Source: Candidatus Petromonas tenebris | GTDB lineage: Bacteria; Bacillota; Clostridia; Peptostreptococcales; Caminicellaceae | Direction of reading: 5' to 3' | DNA length: 64,000 bases | Assembly (NCBI GenBank): GCA_014236755.1 | Contig: JACCKY010000002.1 | Location: 62,001-126,000, forward strand | Part shown: piece by piece, positions 36,272 to 46,335 of the stretch | Position numbering within the stretch: position 1 is the first letter of the stretch | Layout of the letters: each line of letters begins with the position of its first letter | Made by a program: the position numbers and the translations under genes | Notes under the pieces: model-generated | The model's database searches: none | What the model was told of the DNA's origin: nothing | The model's input: only the letters and a program-made list of their open reading frames with translations

Positions 36272-37009
36272 ATGAAGATAACAGTTTTGGGAAAATGGGG
36301 ACCCTATCCCAAAGTAAATGGCGCTTGTTCAGGTTATTTACTAGAAGATGAAAATTATAAAATACTGATAGATTGCGGGAATGGTGTTTTAAGTAGATTG
36401 TTTGGATTTATCGATAGTTTGAACGATATTAATGCAATAGTACTTACCCATTTACATAGCGATCATATATCTGATGTAATGGTTTTAAGATATGCTGTAG
36501 GCATAAATAAAGAAAAGGGCTTAATAGATAAAAGTATTCCTCTGTACGCACCAACAGACTCTCCGGAAATTCTTAATGAAATTCAATTCAAGGATGCTTT
36601 TGAATTAAATTCTTTAAATGAATCAACAAAGTTAACCTTTGGTAGAATGTCAATAAGCTTTAAGCTCATGTCTCATCCCGTTGAAACCTATGCAGTAATT
36701 GTAGAAAAAGAAGGTAAAAAATTAGTATATTCTAGTGATACTAAGCTATGTGATGGAGTAATAGAAATAGGAAAAGAGGCCGATCTTTTTATATGTGAGT
36801 CTAACCTATTAGAGAAAGATAGGACTCAAGATGCTTACCATTTGTCTGCTCAACAAGTAGGTAAATTGGCTACTGAAGCAAATGTAAAAAAACTACTAAT
36901 AACCCATTTATGGCCGGAATATGAGCCGGAAGATGTATTAAATGAAGTGGTTTTACAGTTTGATGGAGATGCAAGAATAGCAGAAGAATTTAAAACCTAT
37001 GAAATATAA
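36272..37009 (+). CDS. MBL-fold hydrolase (YhfI/RNase Z-like)
   Basis: About 245 residues from ATG 36272 (AAGGAGGG upstream; the earlier in-frame ATG lacks one). Metal-binding motifs are LTHLHSDHISDV, MSHPVETYAV, YSSDTKLCDG and LLITHLWPEY. The substrate is unknown; the fold is that of the RNase Z/phosphodiesterase-like branch. Single gene followed by a small hypothetical. Confidence 0.85.
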   Translation: MKITVLGKWGPYPKVNGACSGYLLEDENYKILIDCGNGVLSRLFGFIDSLNDINAIVLTHLHSDHISDVMVLRYAVGINKEKGLIDKSIPLYAPTDSPEILNEIQFKDAFELNSLNESTKLTFGRMSISFKLMSHPVETYAVIVEKEGKKLVYSSDTKLCDGVIEIGKEADLFICESNLLEKDRTQDAYHLSAQQVGKLATEANVKKLLITHLWPEYEPEDVLNEVVLQFDGDARIAEEFKTYEI

Positions 37010-37075
37010 GTTCAAGAATTAAGTAAGCAATTTTTTCACATAATATATGTACAAAGGTTAAGGAGTGTGGGAAAA

Positions 37076-37366
37076 TTGTTAAACAGTATTAGTGAAAGAA
37101 GGATAAGATTAGGAGATAAGTATAAATTGTATCTAGAAGTTCCAGAAAAAGAATTTTTAACTGTTTATAGCAGAGAGATAAGCGTTAAAAATGGCAGAGA
37201 CGCATTATCCCAATATCTGAATTATCATCAGGATGAGGCCAGAATAGATGATGTTAAAATAAAGCATGATAAAAATAATCATAGCATAAATATTGAAGCA
37301 GATTTATACTATGTGGGCAATAAACATACGGACCAAAATCCGGTCCCGCCCTATTTAAATCATTAG
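37076..37366 (+). CDS. Small hypothetical protein
   Basis: About 96 residues from TTG 37076, 10 bases after AAGGAG; the GTG at 37067 is too close. Charged, alpha/beta, no membrane segment or Cys. The end NKHTDQNPVPPYLNH is Pro/His-rich. No family recognised. Confidence 0.55.
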   Translation: MLNSISERRIRLGDKYKLYLEVPEKEFLTVYSREISVKNGRDALSQYLNYHQDEARIDDVKIKHDKNNHSINIEADLYYVGNKHTDQNPVPPYLNH

Positions 37367-37374
37367 ATATTTAG

Positions 37375-37408
37375 AACCTTCTAAAATTAATTTTAGAAGG
37401 TTTTTTTT
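37375..37408 (+). terminator. Terminator after the small hypothetical gene
   Basis: AACCTTCTAAAA (37375-37386) and TTTTAGAAGGTT (37391-37402) form a 12-bp stem with a 4-base loop and a run of eight T. Confidence 0.9.
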
Positions 37409-37482
37409 ACTATTGGTAGAATTCTAATATAAGGATATTTAGTAGTAAAACTTTATCTACTATCGAAATGGAAGTGGAACTA

Positions 37483-39810
37483 GTGAAAAGAAGACCTTTG
37501 ACAGCTATTACAATGGCATTTGTGATAGGCATAGTATTGCAAAACAGTTTCAAAATACCTTTAAAATATATTCACGTTCTGATTGTCGCCAGCTTTGTAT
37601 TTTGTATTTTGCAATTTATCTTGAGAAAGAATACTTCTTTTTTATTATGGATTTTAACTTTTTTTCTATTAGGGGCACTAAATTTTGGCTATTACAATAA
37701 TATTATAGGCCAATTATCAAGCTTTACCGATAGACAGGTCATATTAGTAGGAGATGCCATACAGAACAAAATGGGTGATAGAGATGAATATTTATTATAT
37801 ACAGATAAGCTTATATATAATGGTAAAAGCTATAATATAAAAGAAAAAACGTTGTTAAAAATATTACACTCTACATCTGTTAAAGAAAATTTTAATAATA
37901 AGAAAGTTAAAATTAAAGGCAAATTGATTATTCCTAACAATTCAAGAAACCCTAAAATGTTTGATTATAATATGTATTTAAAAACCCAAGGGATTCACAC
38001 TATCTTATATGCCAATAATTTTGATGTAAAAATAATAGGGGAGGCTGGTTTGCCCCATTATATAAAACTAAGATATAATATAAAAAGTTATATATACAAT
38101 AAGGTTTTTGAAATACTGTCGAGTAATGAAGGAGAAATCGGATTAAGTATTGTATTTGGAGACAAATCTATCCTACAAGAGGATATATATGAATCTTTTA
38201 GAATAAGCGGTATAGCCCATGTTTTGGCCGTATCTGGACTGCATTTTGGAATTTTGTATTTATTTTTTAACACATTGTTAATACATCTAAGATTAAGAGA
38301 AGCATATAGAATCACTATTTTACTGGGAGTTATATGGTTTTTTGCCTTTATAGTAGGTTTTACACCCTCATCCTTAAGGGCTTCCGCAATGTTAACTATA
38401 TATGTTTTTTCCAATATTTTAGATAGAAGATATGATTTGTTTTCTTCATTAGCACTAATTTGCCTAATAACTATTGTTGTCAATCCTTTAATTACATTTA
38501 ATATCAGTTTTCAACTGTCCTTTGCCGCTGTAACGGCTATAGGGTTATTTTATATTCCCATTTGTGAAAAACTAGTCTTTTTACCTAACTTCTTCAAAAA
38601 AATTATTGCAGTTTCTTTTGCTGCTCAATTAGGAACAGCACCAATAATGGCCTTTCATTTTAATTCTATCTCGCCCTTAAGTATTATATATAACATACCT
38701 GCGATTTTTCTTATGGGATATATATTACCGACAACCTTGCTATTTTTTGTTCTGCTTTTCATAAATGAAAAACTGGCTGGATTGATCGGTTATATAGATA
38801 AAGTACTTATCAAACTTTTGATTTGGTTATCGCAGTTGAGTCAACATATACACTTTAGTAGCTTCGATGTTATATCGCCCCGAATACATTTTTTTATATT
38901 TTACTATAGTCTTTTAATTTTAATTTTTTATAAAGGTAAAATCACTTTTTTAGGCAGGTTGGGATGGAAAAAAATAGTAGCAGCAATTTTGATGATTTAC
39001 TTGCTTTTAAATTCATTTATTATTATCTTTCCTAAGGAATTAAAGATTACCTTTGTAGATGTTGGTCAGGGAGACTGCATACTGATAGAAACACCTAAGG
39101 CTAAAAAAATACTGATTGATGGAGGTAGAAGTATGGAAAATGAGATTTTGCCTGAATTTTTATTGAAAAATCATATTTCCAGTCTCGACCTTATATTTAT
39201 TACTCATATTCATGATGACCACATAGGCGGAGTAATTGATGTGATTGAAAAAATTAAAACTAAACAAATAGTTATTGGAACAGATAAGTTTATTTCAGAG
39301 AATTTTATAAGGCTTAAAGATATTTCACAATTTAAAAATATTCCTATCCATAAAATACATAGAAAGCAATATATACCTATAGAAAAAGATTTAAACATAA
39401 GGATTCTGCACCCAGCGTTGAATGTTATGACGAATACAGAGGATGATGTAAATAATAATTCACTGGTTTTTATCTTAGAATATAAGGATGTGAAGTTTTT
39501 ATTTACAGGAGATATACAGAGAGAAGCTGAAGCAAAAATAATTAGCAGTACTAAACGACAGGATATAAATGTAATAAAGATAGGGCACCATGGAAGTAGA
39601 ACATCAACCTCAACTGAATTTATAAAATATTTTACTCCTGAAATAGCAGTGATTCAAGTAGGAAAAAATCTGTTTGGACATCCCCATAAAGAGGTTTTAA
39701 GAATATTAAAGCAAAATAATGTTAAAGTATATAGAAATGATGAGAATGGTGCTGTTATAATAAAAACTGACGGAAGAAATATTGAAATAAAGACATTATT
39801 GAATAACTAG
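37483..39810 (+). CDS. comEC: ComEC/Rec2 competence DNA-channel protein
   Basis: About 775 residues from GTG 37483 (GGAAGTGGA upstream; ATG 37468 lacks a site). N-terminal DUF4131 region with helices, an OB-like segment, the Competence domain (GIAHVLAVSGLHFGILY, FTPSSLRASAMLTIYVF) with many helices, and a C-terminal MBL-fold domain (FVDVGQGDCILIETP, THIHDDHIGGV, KIGHHGSRTSTS). It forms the channel for single-stranded DNA uptake. It is followed 9 bases later by holA, a common arrangement. Confidence 0.95.
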   Translation: MKRRPLTAITMAFVIGIVLQNSFKIPLKYIHVLIVASFVFCILQFILRKNTSFLLWILTFFLLGALNFGYYNNIIGQLSSFTDRQVILVGDAIQNKMGDRDEYLLYTDKLIYNGKSYNIKEKTLLKILHSTSVKENFNNKKVKIKGKLIIPNNSRNPKMFDYNMYLKTQGIHTILYANNFDVKIIGEAGLPHYIKLRYNIKSYIYNKVFEILSSNEGEIGLSIVFGDKSILQEDIYESFRISGIAHVLAVSGLHFGILYLFFNTLLIHLRLREAYRITILLGVIWFFAFIVGFTPSSLRASAMLTIYVFSNILDRRYDLFSSLALICLITIVVNPLITFNISFQLSFAAVTAIGLFYIPICEKLVFLPNFFKKIIAVSFAAQLGTAPIMAFHFNSISPLSIIYNIPAIFLMGYILPTTLLFFVLLFINEKLAGLIGYIDKVLIKLLIWLSQLSQHIHFSSFDVISPRIHFFIFYYSLLILIFYKGKITFLGRLGWKKIVAAILMIYLLLNSFIIIFPKELKITFVDVGQGDCILIETPKAKKILIDGGRSMENEILPEFLLKNHISSLDLIFITHIHDDHIGGVIDVIEKIKTKQIVIGTDKFISENFIRLKDISQFKNIPIHKIHRKQYIPIEKDLNIRILHPALNVMTNTEDDVNNNSLVFILEYKDVKFLFTGDIQREAEAKIISSTKRQDINVIKIGHHGSRTSTSTEFIKYFTPEIAVIQVGKNLFGHPHKEVLRILKQNNVKVYRNDENGAVIIKTDGRNIEIKTLLNN

Positions 39811-39819
39811 GAGGCAGTT

Positions 39820-40857
39820 ATGGACTTTAAAAATTTAATCAATGATATCAAACAAGATAAACTGCAGGGATTATATATGTTTTATGGAAGTGAAAAGTAT
39901 TTGATAGACAAAGTAATGGAGAAGATAAAAGAAAAATATATAAATTTAACTAATGAAAGTTTCAATTATATATATTTTGATGATTTTAAGGGGGAAATAG
40001 ATGAAGTTATTGATTCCTGTGAGACTCTTCCCTTTATGGGAAGCAAAAGAATAGTTATTGTCGATGTTCCAGAACTTTTTACTAGCAGAAAAAATATTTT
40101 AAACTCAGGAGACGAAGATAGGCTTATAAAATATTTTTCAAACATTCCGAATACCACTTGTTTGATTTTTACTGCTGGAGAAAAAATAGATAAAAGAAAA
40201 AAAATTGTGAAATCAATAAAAAAATATGGATCGATAGTAGAGTTTCAAAGGTTAAAAAAGCAGGAACTTTCAAAATGGATCTATAAAAAATTCAAAAGCA
40301 ATAACAGGGAAATTGCTCCGACCTCATTGGAAGTTTTTGTAAACAATCTGGGATATTTGGATAGGGATTCTGATAAAACTCTCTATGATATAGAAAATGA
40401 AATAAAAAAATTATCAGGTTTTACTGCCGATAAAAATATTATAGAACTTAATGACATTGAGAGGATAGCTACAAAACCCATAGAAAATAACATATTTTTA
40501 CTAGTAGATGCAGTGGCAGAGAAAAAAGGGGATCTTGCGCTAAAGGTTATAAATCAAATGCTATCAAGCGGAGAGGCCGAAGGAAGAATACTTTATATGA
40601 TTATTAGGCAGTTTAAAATACTTAACCAGGCAAAATTGATGGTAGAAAAAGGTTATACAACTATTGCAATAGCTCCCAAACTGTCGTTACCTCAATATAT
40701 TGTAAGGAAATATTTAAAACAGGCAGGTGCTTTTACTGATAGGGAGCTTCTTCAAATATTAAACAAGGCACTACAAACAGAAAAAAACATAAAAACCGGT
40801 AGGATGTCACCAAAATTGGCAATAGAAGTTTTTGTATCTGAGTGTTGTAAAATTTAA
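39820..40857 (+). CDS. holA: DNA polymerase III, delta subunit
   Basis: 345 residues. LQGLYMFYGSEKYLIDKVMEKIK at the N terminus, the AAA-like core CETLPFMGSKRIVIVD, and the C-terminal collar domain (GEAEGRILYMIIRQFKIL, GRMSPKLAIEVFV). Clamp-loader wrench subunit. Starts 9 bases after comEC and ends with its own terminator. Confidence 0.95.
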   Translation: MDFKNLINDIKQDKLQGLYMFYGSEKYLIDKVMEKIKEKYINLTNESFNYIYFDDFKGEIDEVIDSCETLPFMGSKRIVIVDVPELFTSRKNILNSGDEDRLIKYFSNIPNTTCLIFTAGEKIDKRKKIVKSIKKYGSIVEFQRLKKQELSKWIYKKFKSNNREIAPTSLEVFVNNLGYLDRDSDKTLYDIENEIKKLSGFTADKNIIELNDIERIATKPIENNIFLLVDAVAEKKGDLALKVINQMLSSGEAEGRILYMIIRQFKILNQAKLMVEKGYTTIAIAPKLSLPQYIVRKYLKQAGAFTDRELLQILNKALQTEKNIKTGRMSPKLAIEVFVSECCKI

Positions 40858-40869
40858 CAAAAAAAGCGG

Positions 40870-40897
40870 AAAAGCGTACAGTGTACGCTTTTGTTTT
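40870..40897 (+). terminator. Terminator of comEC-holA
   Basis: AAAAGCGTAC (40870-40879), a 3-base loop and GTACGCTTTT (40883-40892), then GTTTT. Confidence 0.85.
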
Positions 40898-40952
40898 GCA
40901 GTGGGAATAACGACGGGGTTATAAAAGTCGAGTAAAATAATTTCAATTCAAA

Positions 40953-41228
40953 TTATTCAGCAGTTTTTTCAAGTTGTTTTAATTTTTTAGCTAATCTTGA
41001 AATTTTTCTAGAAGCTGCATTTTTATGGATAGTATTTTTTGCAGCTATTTGAGAAATTTTCTTCTGAGCGTAATTAAACTTCTCCTTCGCCAGATTTAAA
41101 TCGCCGGCAGCAACAGCATCTTCAAATCTTCTGATTGCAGTCTTAACTTTAGACTTTCTTCTTTTGTTCTGTGCTGTTTTCTTTGCGATTACCTTAATTC
41201 TCTTCTTAGCTGATTTTATGTTAGCCAA
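40953..41228 (-). CDS. rpsT: Ribosomal protein S20
   Basis: About 91 residues from TTG 41228. The family begins MANIKSAKKR, which fits this TTG behind GAGGGGGTGA rather than the GTG three codons earlier. Very basic, helical; ends LKQLEKTAE. Convergent with holA, as often seen. Confidence 0.95.
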   Translation of the reverse strand: MANIKSAKKRIKVIAKKTAQNKRRKSKVKTAIRRFEDAVAAGDLNLAKEKFNYAQKKISQIAAKNTIHKNAASRKISRLAKKLKQLEKTAE

Positions 41229-41350
41229 CTTGCTCACCCCCTCGTATCCTGTTTAACATGTGTAATTTTATCATGATTAAATTTAAATTGCAAGACAAAA
41301 TAATTCAATTATATATTTTATTTCCAAAAACTTAAATTAATATTCTTTTT

Positions 41351-41381
41351 GCATAAATTTGGGGCATTAAAGAGAAAATAA
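41351..41381 (+). promoter_or_regulatory. Sigma-F/sigma-G-type promoter of gpr
   Basis: GCATA (41351-41355), 16 bases and GAGAAAATAA (41372-41381) approximate the forespore promoter pattern; gpr is a forespore gene in Bacillus. Confidence 0.45.
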
Positions 41382-41412
41382 TACTAATTTACAATACAAC
41401 AGGAGGTGTTTT

Positions 41413-42390
41413 ATGTTTCAAATAAGAACTGATTTGGCAGTCGAAGCAAGGGAGTTGTATAAAGAAAAAAATAAACAGGAAATTCCAGGGGTGGAAGTTG
41501 AAAAATCAGAAATAGATAATGAGATAGAAGTTACTCGTGTAAAAATTGTAGATGATCAAGGTAGTCAAATAATGGGGCGTCCTAGAGGTAGTTACATAAC
41601 GATTGAATCAAGAGGGCTTAAAAGTGCCGATGCAGATTTGAAGGACAGCGTAAGCAAGGTTTTAGCTAAGGAGCTAATTGCTATTTTACCAAAGAAGAAA
41701 AGTTTAAACACTTTAATAGTGGGACTGGGGAACTGGAATGTTACTCCCGATGCCCTAGGGCCCCAAGTTGTTGAAAAGATTCTTGTAACAAGGCACCTAT
41801 TTAGGCTATATAACAAGTCAGAAGATCCTTCCATGACTTCAGTAAGTGCTATTTCACCTGGGGTAATGGGAACTACAGGAATTGAAACGAGTGATATTAT
41901 AAAAGGAATAGTTGAAAAAACAAAACCGGATTTTGTTATAGCCATTGATGCTCTAGCATCTAGGAAAATGGAAAGAATAAATACCACAATACAGATTTCA
42001 ACTACAGGGATAAGTCCGGGTTCAGGAGTCGGTAGTTCCAGGAAAGAATTAAATGAAGAAACTCTAGGAACACCTGTAGTAGCCATAGGGGTACCTACTG
42101 TAGTCGATGCAGCAACAATGACCAATGATACTATTAAAAAGGTTATCAATTCCTTTAAAGCTCAGGCTTCAGAGGGAACAGAATTTTTCAGGCTATTAGA
42201 AAATATGGGAGATGATGATAAATATGCTTTAATCAAGGAAGTATTGGAACCCTATGGCGCCAATGTTATAGTTACCACGAAAGAGATAGATAAAATAATA
42301 ACTGATATCTCACAAATCATAGCCAATGGGCTGAATATTGCATTGCATCCTGGTATAGATTTAAAGGATGTCAACAGATATCTCCATTAA
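41413..42390 (+). CDS. gpr: Germination protease GPR
   Basis: 325 residues. FQIRTDLAVEARELY prosequence region; core LIVGLGNWNVTPDALGPQVV, SAISPGVMGTTGIET, VIAIDALASRKMERINTTIQ and the GIGVP loop. It cleaves small acid-soluble spore proteins during germination and is made as a zymogen in the forespore. AGGAGGTG ribosome binding site. Followed by spoIIP, the usual order in Bacillus and Clostridium. Confidence 0.97.
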   Translation: MFQIRTDLAVEARELYKEKNKQEIPGVEVEKSEIDNEIEVTRVKIVDDQGSQIMGRPRGSYITIESRGLKSADADLKDSVSKVLAKELIAILPKKKSLNTLIVGLGNWNVTPDALGPQVVEKILVTRHLFRLYNKSEDPSMTSVSAISPGVMGTTGIETSDIIKGIVEKTKPDFVIAIDALASRKMERINTTIQISTTGISPGSGVGSSRKELNEETLGTPVVAIGVPTVVDAATMTNDTIKKVINSFKAQASEGTEFFRLLENMGDDDKYALIKEVLEPYGANVIVTTKEIDKIITDISQIIANGLNIALHPGIDLKDVNRYLH

Positions 42391-42396
42391 TATTTA

Positions 42397-42425
42397 TCAT
42401 ATAAATACCCCGTCCTTCATATAAT
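42397..42425 (+). promoter_or_regulatory. Sigma-E-type promoter of spoIIP
   Basis: TCATATA (42397-42403), 14 bases and CATATAAT (42418-42425) fit the mother-cell sigma-E pattern. spoIIP is a known sigma-E target in Bacillus. Confidence 0.65.
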
Positions 42426-42478
42426 TTTATAGCACCTATTTTAACAGCAAGAAAAGAGAATCGGGGGGCAGCTAAGAG

Positions 42479-43783
42479 ATGAAACCAAACAAAACTTGTA
42501 ACACTGTAAAAATATTATCTATTATGATTACTTGTATGATGATAGTTATGGCCATAAATATTTTTATAATCAATCAAAGTGTTATAGTTGCAACGGCAGG
42601 TGATAAACTTGATGATGACTCAAGTTATTCCAGCGATGAAAGTAGTAGTTTTAGAAAAAAATTTTTTATCTATGTATTTAATAAATCCATGTCTATACTT
42701 GAGTTAAGTTATAAAAATAGTAATGATAATGATGCAGTAGACCTGGCTAAATACTTTGTAGATAAAACCATTAACTTTGATTATAAAGATCCTAAATCTT
42801 ACTTAGGCGCACAGATACCTATGATGAAGGAAATGGAAGGAGATCTCCAAGTTTCTTCGGAGCATTATGGAATTGGTACTGGAGATGAAGATTATGATAC
42901 AAGAATATATATAGAAACTTCAGAAAACTTATCAGAAAATAAAAATAACAATCAATATACTAATACCTTTTCTTATAAAGAAAAAAACATGGACAATTCG
43001 CATAAGGACGACGTCGTAATAATTAATAGGGGAGATAATGGGAAAAATAATGATGATTCAATCAATAAAGGGATAGAAAACAGCAATAATGGGATTGAAA
43101 TAGTAAGTACACCAGCTCCGCTACCTGAGAAGGTTACCCATGATAAGGGAAAACCATTAATTTTAATTTATCATACCCATGGAACTGAATCCTATAAGCC
43201 AGAAAGTATAGGGAATTATCATTCATTAAATAGAAGGTTCACAGTAATCAGTGTAGGAGAGGAACTCAAAAAAAATCTTGAGAATAGTGGATATAATGTT
43301 ATACATGATGATACAATACATGACTATCCCTCCTATCAAGGGTCCTATAGTCGGTCTTTGCAAACTCTAAACAAAAATTTAGGGAAATATCCAAGCCTTA
43401 AGATAATATTTGACGTACACAGAGATGGCATTGACCATATCGACAACTTAGAGAATTATAGTGAAATTAGAGATGAAAGCTATGTTGAAATAAATGGAGA
43501 AAAAGTGGCAAGATTTTCAATGGTAGTTGGTGGAGAAAATGAAAATTTTGAAAAATTAAAGAAGTTTGCTTATTATATAAAGGCCATAAGTGATGAGATG
43601 TATCCCGGTTTGTCAAGTGGCGTAATTTTAAAAAAGTATAGATATAATGAATATAAATCTGATTATTATGCTCTCTTTGAAATCGGAAACAACGCAAACT
43701 CCATAGAGGAGTCACTTAGGACGGCAAAATATCTTGGTAAAGTAATAGACAGAGCTTTAAGAGGATTTGTTAATTTTGAATAA
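42479..43783 (+). CDS. spoIIP: Stage II sporulation protein P (amidase/endopeptidase)
   Basis: 434 residues. One N-terminal membrane helix (about 10-34), an Asp/Ser/Asn-rich linker (about 120-210), and a C-terminal peptidoglycan hydrolase domain with LIYHTHGTESYKP, the IIFDVHRDGIDH strand and YALFEIGNNANSIEESLRTA. It acts with SpoIID and SpoIIM in septal peptidoglycan remodelling during engulfment. Sigma-E promoter upstream. Confidence 0.95.
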   Translation: MKPNKTCNTVKILSIMITCMMIVMAINIFIINQSVIVATAGDKLDDDSSYSSDESSSFRKKFFIYVFNKSMSILELSYKNSNDNDAVDLAKYFVDKTINFDYKDPKSYLGAQIPMMKEMEGDLQVSSEHYGIGTGDEDYDTRIYIETSENLSENKNNNQYTNTFSYKEKNMDNSHKDDVVIINRGDNGKNNDDSINKGIENSNNGIEIVSTPAPLPEKVTHDKGKPLILIYHTHGTESYKPESIGNYHSLNRRFTVISVGEELKKNLENSGYNVIHDDTIHDYPSYQGSYSRSLQTLNKNLGKYPSLKIIFDVHRDGIDHIDNLENYSEIRDESYVEINGEKVARFSMVVGGENENFEKLKKFAYYIKAISDEMYPGLSSGVILKKYRYNEYKSDYYALFEIGNNANSIEESLRTAKYLGKVIDRALRGFVNFE

Positions 43784-43796
43784 AATATTTATTAAA

Positions 43797-43972
43797 TTAA
43801 CTTGCCTCGCTAGTTTATTATAGATATCCTTCAATAATCCTCTTCAGGCTCCGTAGAAGAGTTGTTTTAATAGAAAAGATTTAGAGGAAAAACAGCTCTT
43901 CAAAGTCACTTCAGCAGAAGCCTTATAGACTACTTGCTTACTCGATTAAAGTTAATTGGCACAAGAAATTAA
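43797..43972 (+). repeat. Dispersed palindromic element, copy D
   Basis: 176 bp bounded by TTAA. GCTAGTTTATTATAGATATC, TTCAATAATCC, central stem GAAGAGTTGTTTT / AAAAACAGCTCTTC, then AGTCACTTCAGCAGAAGCC and the right arm ending GGCACAAGAAATTAA. Same orientation as copy C. Located between spoIIP and a small membrane-protein gene. Confidence 0.8.
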
Positions 43973-43997
43973 GTAAACAATATGAATGGTGATAATA

Positions 43998-44369
43998 ATG
44001 GGCAGAGTAGAAAGAAAGAAAATGGAACAAAGGAATAAATTAAAAAAAATAAAACGTTTGTGTGTTGGCAGCTTAACAGCAGTGTTTCTCATATCTTTTT
44101 TATATCTTGGATTATTAGTTGTCGATAAAACTAATAGAGCGCTGATATTATGGGAAAAATCAAACTTACTAAGATACAAACAGCTGGATATTAATGATTA
44201 TGAAGTGGTATTTTGTGGAGATACATACATTATAGATACGGAAAAGGCATCAGATTTTCTTTTCACCTTTAAGAAAAAGATGAAATACGGCCAAGAGAAT
44301 ATAAAAACCTTTATTGAAGAAAAAAGCCAAATTATAAGTAGGATCATATATGATCACTTAAAAAATTAA
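43998..44369 (+). CDS. Small single-pass membrane protein of unknown function
   Basis: About 123 residues from ATG 43998 (GGTGAT upstream). Basic N terminus (RVERKKMEQRNKLKKIKR), one helix (LTAVFLISFLYLGLLVV), then a soluble part with DYEVVFCGDTYIID. No family recognised. It lies between spoIIP and lepA, and palindromic element copy D ends 25 bases upstream. Confidence 0.6.
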   Translation: MGRVERKKMEQRNKLKKIKRLCVGSLTAVFLISFLYLGLLVVDKTNRALILWEKSNLLRYKQLDINDYEVVFCGDTYIIDTEKASDFLFTFKKKMKYGQENIKTFIEEKSQIISRIIYDHLKN

Positions 44370-44396
44370 GCCGGGTAAAGACTCGGCTTTTATTTA
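44368..44396 (+). terminator. Terminator before lepA
   Basis: AAGCCG (44368-44373) and CGGCTT (44384-44389), then TTTATTT. Confidence 0.75.
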
Positions 44397-44472
44397 TCAT
44401 TATTCTGTACTAAGATAGAGGTTTATGTTATAATTTACTAAGGTTATTTAAGCGTACTAAAGGGAGGAAATA

Positions 44473-46287
44473 ATGTTTATGTCAAATAGTCGACAAAATA
44501 AGATACGCAACTTTTGCATTATTGCTCATATTGACCATGGAAAATCAACTTTAGCAGATAGATTAATTGAAAAAACTGGGCTTCTAACCGATAGAGAAAT
44601 GAAAGAGCAGATTCTTGACAGTATGGATTTGGAAAGAGAGCGGGGAATAACTATAAAACTTCAGGCTACAAGACTAGTCTACAAGGTTAATGGAGAAGAA
44701 TATATATTAAATCTTATAGATACTCCGGGTCATGTAGATTTTAACTATGAGGTATCGAGAAGCCTGGCTGCCTGTGAAGGAGCAATCTTAGTAGTAGATG
44801 CAACTCAAGGGGTAGAGGCTCAAACTATGGCAAATGTCTATTTAGCTATTGAACAGGATTTAGAAATTGTACCTGTTATCAATAAGATTGACTTACCCAG
44901 TGCAAGACCTGAAGAGATAAAAAAGGAAATCGAAGATATTATAGGTATCGAAGCAGATAATGCTCCACTTATATCTGCTAAAGAAGGGATAAATATTGAA
45001 GAAGTTTTAAAGGCAGTAGTAAAATATATTCCCCATCCGCAAGGTGACGAAGAGGCTCCTTTGAAAGCTTTGATATTTGACTCATTCTATGATAGTTATA
45101 AAGGTGCTGTAGCCTACGTAAGGATAAAAGAAGGAAGCGTTAAGGTTGGCGATAAGATTATGATGATGTCGTCAGGCAAAACATTTGATGTAAATGAAGT
45201 GGGTATCTTTGTACCTGGACCTGTACCCGTTGATGAACTAAAGGCAGGAGATGTAGGTTATATTACTGCAAGTATAAAGGATGTTAAGAACTGTAGAGTA
45301 GGAGATACGATTACCCATGCAAATAGACCATGTGACAAGCCACTTCCAGGATATAAGAAGGCAACTCCCATGGTATATTGTGGAATTTATCCTGCTGAAG
45401 GTGAAAAGTTTGAAAACATAAGGGATGCTTTGGAAAAACTTCAGCTAAATGATGCGGCCCTTGAATTTGAACCGGAAACATCAGTTGCGCTTGGTTTTGG
45501 ATTTAGATGTGGATTTTTAGGTTTACTTCATATGGAGATAATACAGCAGCGATTAGACAGAGAGTTTGATCTGGATATAATCACCACTTCTCCTAGTGTT
45601 ATATATAAAGTTGTAAAGACCAATGGAGAGATAGAGATGATTCAAAATCCGACAAATCTTCCGCCTCAAAGTGAAATTGAGTATATGGAAGAACCTATAG
45701 TCGATGCAAGGATAATGATACCAAATGATTATGTAGGAAATGCAATGGAGCTATGTCAGGAAAGACGAGGCACCCTAATTAATATGGAGTATCTCGACGA
45801 AAGAAGGGTTTCACTTCACTACGAACTCCCCCTAAACGAAGTTATATACGATTTTTTTGATGCCTTAAAATCTAAGACAAGGGGATACGGATCCTTAGAC
45901 TATGAATTTAAAGAATACAGACAATCTAAGTTGGTAAAGCTAGATATCCTTCTAAATAAAGAGGTAGTAGATGCTTTTTCCTTAATAGTTCATGAAAGTA
46001 AAGCATATTCAAGGGGAAGAGCAATTTGCGAGAAGTTAAAAGAGGTAATTCCAAGACATATGTTCGCAATACCTATTCAAGCTTCAATTGGAAATAAGGT
46101 AATTGCAAGGGAAACAATAAGTGCCTTGAGAAAGGATGTACTGGCTAAATGTTATGGAGGAGATATTTCTCGTAAGAGAAAGCTTTTAGAAAAACAAAAA
46201 GAAGGTAAAAAGAAAATGAGACAGTTAGGTAGTGTAGAAGTTCCTCAAGAAGCATTTCTATCAGTTTTAAAATATGACGAAAAATAG
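44473..46287 (+). CDS. lepA: Elongation factor 4
   Basis: 604 residues. GTPase domain with [32 protein letters not shown] and NKIDLPSA; domains II-V; and the EF4-specific C-terminal domain ([40 protein letters not shown]). Translational back-translocase. Followed by hemW as in many Firmicutes. GGAGG six bases before ATG. Confidence 0.97.
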   Translation: MFMSNSRQNKIRNFCIIAHIDHGKSTLADRLIEKTGLLTDREMKEQILDSMDLERERGITIKLQATRLVYKVNGEEYILNLIDTPGHVDFNYEVSRSLAACEGAILVVDATQGVEAQTMANVYLAIEQDLEIVPVINKIDLPSARPEEIKKEIEDIIGIEADNAPLISAKEGINIEEVLKAVVKYIPHPQGDEEAPLKALIFDSFYDSYKGAVAYVRIKEGSVKVGDKIMMMSSGKTFDVNEVGIFVPGPVPVDELKAGDVGYITASIKDVKNCRVGDTITHANRPCDKPLPGYKKATPMVYCGIYPAEGEKFENIRDALEKLQLNDAALEFEPETSVALGFGFRCGFLGLLHMEIIQQRLDREFDLDIITTSPSVIYKVVKTNGEIEMIQNPTNLPPQSEIEYMEEPIVDARIMIPNDYVGNAMELCQERRGTLINMEYLDERRVSLHYELPLNEVIYDFFDALKSKTRGYGSLDYEFKEYRQSKLVKLDILLNKEVVDAFSLIVHESKAYSRGRAICEKLKEVIPRHMFAIPIQASIGNKVIARETISALRKDVLAKCYGGDISRKRKLLEKQKEGKKKMRQLGSVEVPQEAFLSVLKYDEK

Positions 46288-46313
46288 TCACCATGAAAAT
46301 GGTGGCTATTTTA
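46283..46313 (+). terminator. Hairpin between lepA and hemW
   Basis: AATAG-T-CACCAT and ATGGTG-G-CTATT (46283-46294 and 46299-46310) pair across GAAA, then TTTAAT. It is a weak terminator or attenuator, and hemW follows at once. Confidence 0.6.
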
Positions 46314-46335
46314 ATGAATGAAAGAGGTGAAAAAA